Source: Rhodococcus sp. IITR03 (GTDB taxonomy: Bacteria; Actinomycetota; Actinomycetes; Mycobacteriales; Mycobacteriaceae). Taken from it: 21,179 bases of DNA. Under the pieces are notes generated by a model that saw only the letters and a list, made by a program, of their open reading frames with translations, searched no databases and had not been told where the DNA came from. The stretch spans positions 440,898 through 462,076 of the forward strand of contig LATQ01000001.1 of the NCBI GenBank assembly GCA_001017865.1, written 5' to 3'. Positions 1-9,027 of this stretch are shown in pieces; the stretch's first letter is position 1, and every line of letters begins with the position of its first letter. The position numbers were made by a program, and so were the translations under genes.

Positions 1-3000
1 CCGCCGGGCGACCCTGCGTGCCCGGCGGCGACGCGGAGCCGGTCTGCGGCCTCGACGGAAGCCGCTCCGTCGGTGCTCTCCCCTGCTCCGGAGACGGCAG
101 CCTCGGGAACAGCGGTCCCCGCGACTGCGGCTTCGGCTGCTGCGATCTCTGCCTCGACCTCGGCGGGTTCGTCGGAGGCGGTCGTCACCGTGGTGGCGTC
201 CTCCCCGGCGACGGACTCCTTCGTCGGCGCGGCGACCTTCTCGGGCTCGACGGCCTGCAGCGGCTCGGTGACCTTGACCGGGTCGACGTCGCCCGCGGTG
301 CGGACACTGCCTCGGATGCGGTCTCGGTCGCTGCCGGCTCTGCCGCCGGAGCGTCCGCGGCCGGTGTCGAGTTGTGCGCGGCCATCGCGAGCGCGACGGG
401 GTGAGCGGCACGCTTGACGACCTCGTCGGGCGACGGCGTCGTGTGTGTCTCGGCGGCGGGCTCCTGCGAGCTCTTGTCGCGTCCACGCTTGCGCCGCGAA
501 CCACCGCCGGACGAACGACCGGAGTCGTCCGACGACTTCGACTCGATCGGCTCCGAGTGCACGATGAGGCCGCGGCCGCTGCAGTGCTCACAGGTGGTGG
601 AGAACGCCTCGACGAGACCGGTCCCGAGCCGCTTGCGCGTCATCTGGACCAGGCCGAGCGAGGTGACCTCCGAGACCTGGTGGCGGGTGCGGTCCCGGCC
701 GAGAGCCTCGGTCAGGCGACGCAGCACGAGGTCGCGGTTCGATTCGAGCACCATGTCGATGAAGTCGACGACGATCATGCCGCCGATGTCGCGCAGGCGC
801 ATCTGGCGGACGATCTCCTCGGCCGCCTCGAGGTTGTTGCGGGTGACCGTCTCCTCGAGGTTGCCGCCGGACCCGGTGAACTTGCCGGTGTTGACGTCGA
901 TGACGGTCATCGCCTCGGTGCGGTCGATGACGAGCGTGCCGCCGGACGGCAGCCACACCTTACGGTCGAGAGCCTTCGCGAGCTGCTCGTCGATGCGGTG
1001 CGCACCGAAGACGTCCACCGAGTTCTCCGAGCGGTAGCGCTCGACGCGCGGCAGCAGGTCGGGTGCGACGGTCCGGATGTAGCTCTCGACGGTGTTCCAC
1101 GCCGAGTCGCCCTCGATGACGAGCTTGGAGAAGTCCTCGTTGAACAGGTCGCGCACGACCTTCACGAGCAGATCCGGCTCCTCGTAGAGCGTCTTCGGCT
1201 GTCCCGACGCATCGGCCTGCAGCTTCTCGGACTGCTCGCGGATCGACTCCCACTGCGTCTGCAGGCGGGTGACGTCGCGCGAGAGTTCCTCCTCGCTCAC
1301 GCCCTCCGCGGCGGTACGGATGATCACGCCCGCCTCGGAGGGGACGATCTCCCGGAGGATGTCCTTGAGTCGCTTGCGCTCGGTGTCGGGCAGCTTGCGG
1401 CTGATGCCCGTCGACGAACCGCCCGGCACGTACACCAGAAAGCGTCCGGCGAGGCTGATCTGGGTGGTCAGACGTGCACCCTTGTGACCGACCGGGTCCT
1501 TGCTGACCTGCACGACCACCTGGTCGCCGGGCTTGAGGGCCTGCTCGATCTTCCGGGAGTTGCCTCCGAGGCCCGCGGCCTCCCAGTTCACCTCACCGGC
1601 GTAGAGCACGCCGTTGCGGCCACGGCCGATGTCGATGAACGCCGCCTCCATGGACGGAAGGACGTTCTGCACGCGGCCGAGGTAGATGTTGCCGACCATC
1701 GACGCCGACCCGGAGGTCGTGACGAAGTGCTCGACGAGGATGCCGTCCTCGAGCACCGCGACCTGCGTCATGCCCGCGTGGGAACCGCCCGTGCGTTCGC
1801 GGACGACCATGACCCGGTCGACGGCCTCGCGGCGGGCGAGGAACTCCGATTCGGTGAGGATCGGGGCCGGCGGCGACCGGGCCTCGCGACCGTCGCGACG
1901 ACGCTGACGCTTCGCTCGAGACGCGTCGAACCGCTGATGCCCTGGACCTCGTCCTTGGCGCGGCTCTTCGGACGCGGCTCCCGCTCGTGGACGACCGTGG
2001 GAACCGAGTCGTCATCGGTGCTCGCGGTGTCGGTGTCGGAACCGCGACGACGACGGCGACGGCGGCGGCGACGGGACGTCCCCCCGCCCTGCTCGTCGTC
2101 GGTGTCGTGCTCGTCGCTGCTCTGTTCGTCACCCGAGGCGGCCTCGTCGGAGGTGCCTTCCTCGGTGCCGGCGGTCTCCTCGGCGGGAGTCTCCGATTCG
2201 GTGGACTCCGATTCGGCGGACTTCTCCGTCTCCGCGGCGGCGGACTCCGAATCCTCGCCGGTCGCGGTGGTCTCGTCCTGCTGGTCGGTATCGGTGCCGT
2301 CCCCGCGGCCACGTCCACGACCGCGACGTCCGCGGCGGCGGCGACGCGGCTGATCGTCCTGGTCTTCGTCCGCCTGCTGCGACGGCGCTTCCTCGGTGGA
2401 CTCGGCGGACTCGGCGGCGGCCGGCTCGACGGTCTGCTGCTCGTCCTCGGCCGGTGTCTGCTCGGTGTCCTTGCCGCGGCGTGCGCGCCGGCGACGCGGG
2501 CGGGTGTCCTCCTCCTCGGCAGGCGAGGGCACCTCCGGCTGGAGGAACAGCGGTGCAGCGACGATCGGCTCGGCCGTGGTGGACGGCTCGGGCATCTCGA
2601 ACAGCGGCGTGCTCTGCTCCACCGACGTGAACAGCCCGGTGGGTCCTCCGACGGAGGGGATGTCGAGTGCCTGCGGTGCGGTCTCGTCCGCGGTCTTCTC
2701 GGTGGGTCGCAGTTCGTCGCTCTCGACCGGCACGGCCTCGGCGGTCTCCGCAGCCTCGGTAGCAGGCTCGGGAGTCGTCTCCACGGCAGGCTCCGGCGCG
2801 GTCTCGGCTTCGGGAGCCGTCTCCGCCACAGCTTCGGGAGCCGTCTCGGCTTCCTGTACGGCGGGCTCGGGTGTGCCCGTGGCGTCGCTCAACGCGGCAT
2901 GCAGGTCCTCCGCGACATCGCGTGGGAGGGTCGAGTGCGCACTGCGCAGCTCGGTGCCGCGCTCGGCGGCTTTCGCGATCACCTGCTTACTGGTCAGCCC

Positions 3001-3114
3001 CAGCAGCTTGGCGAGGGCATGGACGCGGATCTTGGCAGGCAGACCGAGGAGGTTCCGTCCCCCTGCGTCCGATGCTTCGATCGAGTTGTTCTCCGGCGGC
3101 TCTTGATCGGCCAC
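1..3114 (-). CDS. rne: Ribonuclease E/G, 3' end beyond window, two apparent frameshifts
   Basis: Endoribonuclease for mRNA decay and rRNA processing. The GTG start at 3114 has AGGAG 7 nt upstream. Residues about 20-50 resemble the IF2_N fold (KIRVHALAKLLGLTSKQ). A long acidic extension with Arg blocks follows (about residues 200-400). The S1 domain starts near residue 475 (GNIYLGRVQNV). The catalytic metal-binding Asp residues lie in DVNTGKF (D740) and DFIDM, and the Zn-link Cys pair (CEHC) is near 840. An Ala/Glu-rich tail runs off the left edge, so the protein exceeds 1,035 residues. Frame is lost near 1915 (expected GCC read as GC; restores LEAKRQRRRDGREA) and near 297 (restores APAGDVDPVKVTEPLQ). 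Both are repaired by one added base, so I treat them as sequencing errors. It is the last gene of the conserved valS-folC-ndk-rne neighbourhood. Identity of the catalytic core is secure. Confidence 0.95.
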
Positions 3115-3193
3115 GTAGGTCTCCTAAGGCCCCCGGGCGCGTCCACCACCGACAACAGCGATGTGAGCGGCCACGCGGGGGCGCAGCTTGTGT

Positions 3194-3216
3194 ACTCGCG
3201 CCGGGTGGGCGCGAGT
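3194..3216 (-). promoter_or_regulatory. Perfect 9-bp hairpin in the presumed rne leader
   Basis: ACTCGCGCC (3194-3202) and GGCGCGAGT (3208-3216) form a perfect 9-bp stem with a 5-nt loop, about 80 nt upstream of the rne start. In E. coli a hairpin in the rne 5' UTR mediates autoregulation by RNase E. A similar role here is a guess from position and shape only. It could also be a chance GC-rich palindrome. Confidence 0.35.
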
Positions 3217-3425
3217 CCTTCCGGTCTCGCATCGCGCGGTCGTCCGGTGCCCGTTTTCACTGCACGGCCGAGCAATGCCTGGCTTGATCGCGGGTCGAGC
3301 GCCGGAACATCCAGCGTGCCGCCGAGCGAGGTGTCTCCTTCGTCCTCGGCCACAGCGATGTCGGGCATCGATCCGTGATGTCGTTCGGCCGCTCCGCACG
3401 CGGTGTGTGCGGGGCAACCTCTGCC

Positions 3426-3431
3426 AGTATC
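3426..3431 (-). promoter_or_regulatory. Possible extended -10 element for rne
   Basis: On the minus strand TGG-GATACT fits an extended -10 (TGn plus a hexamer matching four of six consensus bases). It would give a leader of roughly 300 nt before the rne GTG. No good -35 is seen at normal spacing. Weak call. Confidence 0.25.
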
Positions 3432-3457
3432 CCACACGGAGATGCACGGATACGCCA

Positions 3458-3479
3458 ACGGCGCCCCGGAGGGCGCCGT
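3458..3479 (-). terminator. Hairpin downstream of ndk
   Basis: ACGGCGCCC (3458-3466) and GGGCGCCGT (3471-3479) form a perfect 9-bp stem closed by a CGGA loop, 80 nt past the ndk stop. There is no T tract, as is common for actinobacterial terminators. Placement after ndk and before rne suggests partial or full termination between them. Confidence 0.5.
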
Positions 3480-3558
3480 CGGCGGTGTCGGGAGGCGCGA
3501 AGCGCGACGCCCGAGAGGTTTCGTGAGCGACACGCCAGGCGCCGCTCGTGCGGGGCTG

Positions 3559-3978
3559 TTACTTCGCAGCCAGGGCGGGGAACCAGAGAGCGATCTCGCG
3601 CTCGGCGGACTCCACCGAGTCGGAGCCGTGGACCAGGTTCTCGCCCGGATCCAGGCCGAGGTCGCCACGGATCGAGCCGGGCACGGCCTTCTCGACCGGA
3701 TCGGTGCCACCGGCGAGAGCTGGGAACGCCGCGATCGCGCGGGGGCCTTCGAGGACCGCGGCCACGAGGGGGCCGCCGGTGATGAACTCGATCAGCGAGG
3801 GGTAGAAGGGCTTGCCCTCGTGCTCGGCGTAGTGCGCTCCGGCGACCTCCTCGGTCGCGGTGCGCAGCTCGAGAGCCACGATGTCCAGTCCCTTGCGCTC
3901 GATGCGCGAGAGGATCTCTCCGACGTGACGGCGTGCGACGCCGTCGGGCTTGATCAGTACCAGGGTCCGCTCAGTCAC
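3559..3978 (-). CDS. ndk: Nucleoside diphosphate kinase
   Basis: Transfers the terminal phosphate from NTPs to NDPs through a phosphohistidine, balancing nucleotide pools in the cytosol. The 139-residue length is normal for the family. The N-terminal [10 protein letters not shown] supplies Lys10. The active-site segment [16 protein letters not shown] carries the phosphorylated His117. Start is GTG at 3978, 9 bp after the DUF4233 stop, so it is probably co-transcribed with valS-folC-DUF4233. No strong Shine-Dalgarno is visible, suggesting translational coupling. The reading frame is intact. Confidence 0.97.
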   Translation of the reverse strand: MTERTLVLIKPDGVARRHVGEILSRIERKGLDIVALELRTATEEVAGAHYAEHEGKPFYPSLIEFITGGPLVAAVLEGPRAIAAFPALAGGTDPVEKAVPGSIRGDLGLDPGENLVHGSDSVESAEREIALWFPALAAK

Positions 3979-3987
3979 GCGACAAGC

Positions 3988-4398
3988 CTAGAGGTCGTCC
4001 CGCTGGCCCGGCAGCAGACCCCTGGATTCGCGATCCCTGATGTCCTTGCGCAGGTAGAAGATGTACGCCCACACCACGGCGAAGAGCACACCCACCGCAC
4101 CGAACGCGAGGTCGACGAAGAAGCCGAGCACGGCGAGCACCTGCAACGTGATGTTGAACGGGATCGCCCACGACTTCTTCTGCACCCCGGCTCCGAGGAA
4201 CATGAGAACGGCGAGGCCCACGACGTAGGTCGTCGACCACGCGCTCAGTCCCCCGCCGACGGTCGCGATCACCGGCAGCACCAGCAGCACCACGATCGCC
4301 TCGAGCACGAGCGTTCCCGCCATCACGCCGCGGAAGCCCTTCCAGGGGTCCGTCGTCGGCGGCCGGAACTTCTGTTCCTCCGGCTTGTCGTTGCTCAC
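3988..4398 (-). CDS. DUF4233 four-helix membrane protein
   Basis: A 136-residue protein of unknown function. It corresponds by position to M. tuberculosis Rv2446c, between folC and ndk. After a polar 20-residue N-terminus it has four hydrophobic segments (about 25-47, 55-72, 78-97 and 99-116) and a charged C-terminal tail (RKDIRDRESRGLLPG). The GTG start at 4398 overlaps the folC stop as GTGA, which chooses this start and implies translational coupling. Conserved linkage to folC suggests a related role, but nothing in the sequence shows a substrate or enzyme motif. Confidence 0.85.
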   Translation of the reverse strand: MSNDKPEEQKFRPPTTDPWKGFRGVMAGTLVLEAIVVLLVLPVIATVGGGLSAWSTTYVVGLAVLMFLGAGVQKKSWAIPFNITLQVLAVLGFFVDLAFGAVGVLFAVVWAYIFYLRKDIRDRESRGLLPGQRDDL

Positions 4399-5816
4399 GC
4401 GGGATCCTTTCCGAACAGACTGCGGGCCGCACCTGCGGTCACCACCGAACCGGTGACCACGACCCCGGCGCCCGACACCGCTTCGCCGGGCTCGCCGACC
4501 TCCTCCGCGATCGCGATCGCGGTCTCGATCGCATCCGGGAGCGTCGCCGCGGTGACGACCCGTTCGTCGCCGAATCGGGCGACGGCGATGTTCGCGAGAT
4601 CGTCGACGTCCATCGCCCGCGGCGACCCGTTGTGCGTGACGACGATCTCGTCGAAGACCGGTTCGAGCGCCTCGATCAGACCCGCGACGTCCTTGTCGGC
4701 CATCACGCTCACGACGCCCACGAGCTTGCGGAAGTCGAACTCCTGGGCGAGCGCGGCCGCGAGGGCCTTCGCGCCGTGCGGGTTGTGCGCGGCGTCGAGG
4801 AAGACGGTAGGTGCATTGCGCACCCGTTCGAGCCGGCCCGGCGTGGTCACCGACGCGAACGCGTCGCGCACCGCCTCCACATCGAGCTGCTTGCCGGGGC
4901 CCGCCCCGAAGAACGCCTCGACCGCGGCCAGCGCGACCGACGCGTTGTGCGCCTGGTGCTCGCCGTGGAGCGGCAGGAAGATGTCGGTGTAGAGACCGCC
5001 GAGACCCTGCAGGTCGATCTGCTGTCCGCCGACGGCGACCGCGCGCCGCACCACCGCGAACTCGGAGCCCTGACGTGCCACGGCCGCGTCGGCCTCGACG
5101 GCCTGCCGCAGCAGCACGTCCATCGCCTCGGGCTCCTGCTGCGCGATGATCGCCACGGTGTCGCGGGGCACGAGACCGTCGTCGGGTGCCTTCTTGATGA
5201 TCCCGGCCTTCTCCCCCGCGATCTCCGTGAGGGTGTCGCCGAGATAGCCGGTGTGGTCGATCCCGACGGGCGTGATCACCGCGACCTGCCCGGTGACGAC
5301 GTTGGTGGCGTCCCACCGTCCGCCGAGACCGACCTCGACGACCGCCACGTCGACGGGTGCGTCGGCGAACGCCGCGAACGCCATGGCCGTGGTGACCTCG
5401 AACTTGCTCATCTTCGGGCCACCGGCCGCCTCGGACTGCTCGTCGATCATCCGGACGTACGGTTCGATGTCGCGGTAGGTGTCGACGTAGGTCCGCGGCG
5501 AGACCGGCGCACCGTCGATGCTGATCCGCTCGGTGGCGAGCTGCAGGTGCGGGCTCGTCGTCCGGCCGACGCGGTGGTGCATGCGGGTGAGCAGCGCGTC
5601 GATCATGCGGGTCGTCGACGTCTTGCCGTTCGTGCCGGCGACGTGGATCGACGGGTAGCTGTTCTGCGGCGACCCGAGGATGTCCATGAGCGCGGCGATC
5701 CGCGCCAGGGACGGTTCGATCTTCGTCTCCGGCCAGCGCTTGTCGAGCTCGGCTTCGACGAGCGTCAGTTCGGCCAGGTCCACCGGGGACGGCGCCCCCG
5801 GGGTGTCGGTGCTCAC
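4395..5816 (-). CDS. folC: Bifunctional dihydrofolate/folylpolyglutamate synthase
   Basis: ATP-dependent ligase of the Mur ligase superfamily that adds Glu to dihydropteroate and then to folates. The 473-residue protein shows the P-loop GTNGKTS at residues 61-67, the TTSPHL folate-site segment near 86, VVEVGLGGRWDATN, and the C-terminal ligase domain with DAAHNPHGA. The GTG start at 5816 overlaps the valS stop as GTGA, and its own stop overlaps the DUF4233 GTG in the same way. Frame is intact across the whole length, unlike the neighbouring valS. Confidence 0.96.
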   Translation of the reverse strand: MSTDTPGAPSPVDLAELTLVEAELDKRWPETKIEPSLARIAALMDILGSPQNSYPSIHVAGTNGKTSTTRMIDALLTRMHHRVGRTTSPHLQLATERISIDGAPVSPRTYVDTYRDIEPYVRMIDEQSEAAGGPKMSKFEVTTAMAFAAFADAPVDVAVVEVGLGGRWDATNVVTGQVAVITPVGIDHTGYLGDTLTEIAGEKAGIIKKAPDDGLVPRDTVAIIAQQEPEAMDVLLRQAVEADAAVARQGSEFAVVRRAVAVGGQQIDLQGLGGLYTDIFLPLHGEHQAHNASVALAAVEAFFGAGPGKQLDVEAVRDAFASVTTPGRLERVRNAPTVFLDAAHNPHGAKALAAALAQEFDFRKLVGVVSVMADKDVAGLIEALEPVFDEIVVTHNGSPRAMDVDDLANIAVARFGDERVVTAATLPDAIETAIAIAEEVGEPGEAVSGAGVVVTGSVVTAGAARSLFGKDPA

Positions 5817-8469
5817 GCCGCGCCCAGCTCCTTCAGTCGTGCGGTGATCCGTGCGATCTCCTCTTCCGCGATCTGCTTGCGACCACGGATCTTCTCGACC
5901 ACCTGGTCGGGTGCCTTCGCGAGGAAGGCATCGTTCGACAGCTTCGCGGAGGTGCCCGTCAGCTCCTTCTCCGCGGCGGCGAGATCCTTGCGCAGGCGAG
6001 TGATCTCGCGCCGACGTCGATGCTGCCGGAGGTGTCGAGCACGACGGTGACCGTCGCGCGGCTCAGCCGGACCTCGATCGACGCGGTGGCCGAGAACGAA
6101 TCCTCCGGCGCGGTCAGGCGCGCGAGCGACTGCACGGCCGGCACCTGCGCGACGAGATCGGCGTCCTCGACACCGACGAGCCGGGCCGCGACCTTCTGCG
6201 ACGCTTGAGGCCCTGGTCGCTGCGGAACCGACGGATCTCCGTGACGAGCCTCTGCAGGTCGGCGACCCGCTGCGCCGCGGTCTCGTCGATGGCGACGCCG
6301 GACGCCTCGGGCCAGGATGCGACGACGACGGACTCGCCGCCGGTGAGCACCTTCCACAGCGTCTCGGTGACGAACGGGATGACCGGGTGCAGCAGGCGCA
6401 GCAGCTGGTCGAGGACGGTGCCGAGCACGACCTTGGTGCCGTCGGCGTGGGCGCTGCCGTCGGCGAGCTGGACCTTGGCGAGCTCGAGATACCAGTCGCA
6501 GACCTCGTCCCACGCGAAGTGGTAGAGCGCCTCGCACGCCTTCGAGAACTCGTAGTGATCGAAGGCCGCGTCGACCTCGGTGCGCACCTGCTCGAGGCGG
6601 TCGAGGATCCACCGGTCGGCATCGGTGAGCTGGTCGCGGGCCGGGAGCTCGCCGACCACCGCGCCGTTCATCAGCGCGAACTTGGTCGCGTTGAACAGCT
6701 TGTTCGCGAAGTTGCGCGACGACTGGGCGTGGTCCTCACCGACGGCGAGATCGCCGCCCGGGTTCGCGCCGCGCGCCAGCGTGAAGCGCAGGGCGTCGGC
6801 ACCGAAACGCTCGACCCAGTCGAGGGGGTCGATGCCGTTGCCGCGCGACTTCGACATCTTCTTGCCGAACTGGTCGCGGACGAGGCCGTGCAGGAACAGA
6901 TCCCGGAACGGCACCTGTGCCTGGTGCACCGCGTCGTCGCCCGACACGTAGGTGCCGAACATCATCATGCGGGCGACCCAGAAGAACAGGATGTCGTAAC
7001 CGGTGACGAGAACGCTGGTGGGATAGAACTTGTCGAGCTCGGGGGTCTTCTCCGGCCAGCCCATCGTGGAGAACGGCCACAGGCCGGACGAGAACCACGT
7101 GTCGAGCACGTCCGGGTCCTGCTCCCAGCCCTCGGGCGCGCTCTCGTCGGGGCCGAAGCACTCGACCTCGCCGTTCGGGCCGTACCAGATCGGGATGCGG
7201 TGGCCCCACCACAGCTGACGCGAGATGCACCAGTCGTGCATGTTGTCGACCCAGTCGAACCAGCGCGGTTCCTGGCTCGCCGGGTGGATGACGGTGTGGC
7301 CGTTGCGCACCGCGTCGCCGGCGGCCTTGGCGAGCTTGTCGACCTTGACCCACCACTGCATCGACAGGCGCGGCTCGATGGTCTCGCCGGACCGCTCGGA
7401 GTGGCCGACGCTGTGCAGGTAGGGGCGCTTCTCGGCGACGACGCGACCCTGCGCGGCGAGTTCCTCGCGGATCGCGACGCGCGCCTCGAACCGGTCCATG
7501 CCGTCGAAGCGGGTGCCGGAGTCGGCGATGCGACCGGCCTTGTCCATGATCGTGGGCATCGGCAGATCGTGCCGCAGGCCCATCTCGAAGTCGTTGGGGT
7601 CGTGCGCAGGCGTGATCTTCACTGCGCCCGTACCGAATTCGGGGTCGACGTATTCGTCGGCGATGATCGGGATCTGCCGGCCGGTGATCGGGTGCTCGAG
7701 CGTGGTGCCGATGATGTCCTTGTAGCGCTCGTCCTCGGGGTGGACCGCGACGGCGGTGTCGCCGAGCATCGTCTCCACACGGGTGGTGGCGACGACGACG
7801 TGCGGCTCGTCGTCGTTCAGGGAGCCGTAGCGCAGGGAGACGAGCTCACCCTCGACCTCCTCGAACTTCACCTCGATGTCGGAAATGGCGGTCTGCAGCA
7901 CGGGCGACCAGTTGACAAGACGCTCGGCGCGGTAGATCAGACCCTCGTCGTAGAGGCGCTTGAACATCGTCTGCACGGCGCGGGACAGGCCCTCGTCCAT
8001 GGTGAAGCGGTCGCGCGACCAGTCCACACCGTCGCCGATGCGGCGCATCTGGCCCTGGATCATGCCGCCGGACTCGGCCTTCCACTGCCAGACCTTCTCG
8101 ATGAAGCTTCGCGACCGAGGTCCTCCTTCTTCTTGCCGTCGGCGGCGAGCTGCTTCTCGACGACGGTCTGGGTGGCGATGCCGGCGTGGTCCATGCCGGG
8201 CAGCACAGCACCTCGTAGCCCTGCATGCGCTTACGGCGGGAGAGCACGTCCATGAGGGTGTGGTCGAGGGCGTGACCCATGTGCAGGCTGCCGGTGACGT
8301 TCGGCGGCGGCAGGACGATCGAGTACCCGGGCTTGTCGCTCGTGGGGTCGGCCTCGAAGTAGCCGGCGTCGACCCACTGCTGGTAGAGCTCCGCTTCGAC
8401 GGCGCTGGGGTCCCAGCTCTTGGGAAGGGCGTCGGCGGGGTTCTGCGAGTTCTCTGGCGCACTGGTCAC
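5813..8469 (-). CDS. valS: Valyl-tRNA synthetase (four apparent frameshifts)
   Basis: Class I aminoacyl-tRNA synthetase that charges tRNA-Val; about 886 residues after repair, normal for the family. [15 protein letters not shown] near residues 50-65 is the HIGH motif and KKMSKSRGN is the KMSKS loop. An editing domain lies between them. The C-terminus is the coiled-coil tRNA arm ending in [13 protein letters not shown]. Frame breaks lie near 8209 ([11 protein letters not shown] expected), 8107 ([13 protein letters not shown]), 6204 ([15 protein letters not shown]) and 6006 ([14 protein letters not shown]). Each is restored by one added G or C. A cell needs this gene, so these are best read as sequencing errors. 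The GTG start at 8469 lacks a Shine-Dalgarno at normal spacing. First gene of the minus-strand operon. Confidence 0.95.
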
Positions 8470-8475
8470 CCGTCA

Positions 8476-8481
8476 ATCGTA
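8476..8481 (-). promoter_or_regulatory. -10 element giving a probable leaderless valS mRNA
   Basis: TACGAT (TAnnnT) on the minus strand ends 6 nt before the valS GTG, so transcription would start at or next to the start codon. The only AGGAGG lies 26 nt upstream of GTG, too far to act. Leaderless mRNAs are common in actinobacteria. No clear -35 is seen. Confidence 0.4.
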
Positions 8482-8629
8482 AGCGTCGCGGCGAACCTCC
8501 TGGACACGGGCTACGACAGAGCCGGACAGGGGTCGCGACAGAAGAGTGTGGCCCGCTCCCCGACCGGGTATCGCAGTGCCGGGCGGCCGAATGCGCGGAC
8601 GCCGAACGGACAGGACGGAGGACACCGTC

Positions 8630-9006
8630 ATGATGCGGGCATTGATCTTCGCTGCAGGTGCAGCCGCGGGATTCGTCGCGGGGACCGGGCGGGACGCGAG
8701 ACCTACGACAAGATGCGGGGGCGTTCGAACGAGCTGTGGCACAACCCGGCGGTGCAGGAAAAGGTCATTCCTGCGGTACAGGACAAGGTGACGGAAGCGG
8801 CCGGCGTCGTGAAGGAGAAGGCGCCACACCTCCAGGAGACGGTCGGTGGTCTCGCCGAGAAGGTCACCCATCGCGGCGGATCGGGTCAGCACTCGGCCGG
8901 CTCCGGTTCCGCGACGAGCGAGTCGACACCGGCCACCCGACGAGCCCACGCGTCCGCCGGCCTCGCCGGGCGACCAGCCGCGCCCGCCCGAATAGCGAGG
9001 CAGTAG
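8630..9006 (+). CDS. YtxH-domain-like small protein (one apparent frameshift)
   Basis: A repaired 125-residue protein. It starts with a hydrophobic Gly/Ala-rich segment (MMRALIFAAGAAAGFVAGT) followed by RAGRETYDKM, the usual look of YtxH-type general-stress membrane-anchored proteins. An amphipathic helix-rich middle and a Ser/Ala/Arg-rich tail follow. The ATG at 8630 has GGAGGA 7 nt upstream; a second ATG at 8633 is possible. Frame is lost near 8685, where adding one C to ACCGGG restores AGTRAGRE. It is divergent from valS and convergent with the peptidase gene, 21 bp away. Function unknown. Confidence 0.75.
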
Positions 9007-9027
9007 ACCCCGAGCGGACGTCCTCGG

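Larger units (their letters stand above)
3115..3558. other. 444-bp intergenic region between ndk and rne
   Basis: No convincing coding sequence is present on either strand. The short open frames lack ribosome binding sites and family-like sequence. The region holds a terminator-like hairpin just after ndk, a possible promoter near 3426-3431 and a second perfect hairpin near 3194-3216, all listed separately. Its length fits a long 5' leader for rne, as is known for mycobacterial rne. That role here is inference. Confidence 0.6.

Noticed and set aside
374..2353. 659-codon plus-strand open frame opposite rne, and similar long frames opposite folC and valS
   Set aside because: They are antisense shadows of high-GC codon bias. 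Compositions are Arg/Gly/Asp/Val rich with no family motifs, and the minus strand encodes unmistakable enzymes.
2050..2530. Repeat array or CRISPR in the repetitive CGACGACGG-like stretch
   Set aside because: The repeats are runs of Arg and Glu codons inside rne; there are no regularly spaced identical repeats with unique spacers.
8470..8629. T-box riboswitch or long leader for valS
   Set aside because: Only about 160 bp separate valS from the divergent gene, no T-box core was seen, and the -10 sits 6 nt from GTG.
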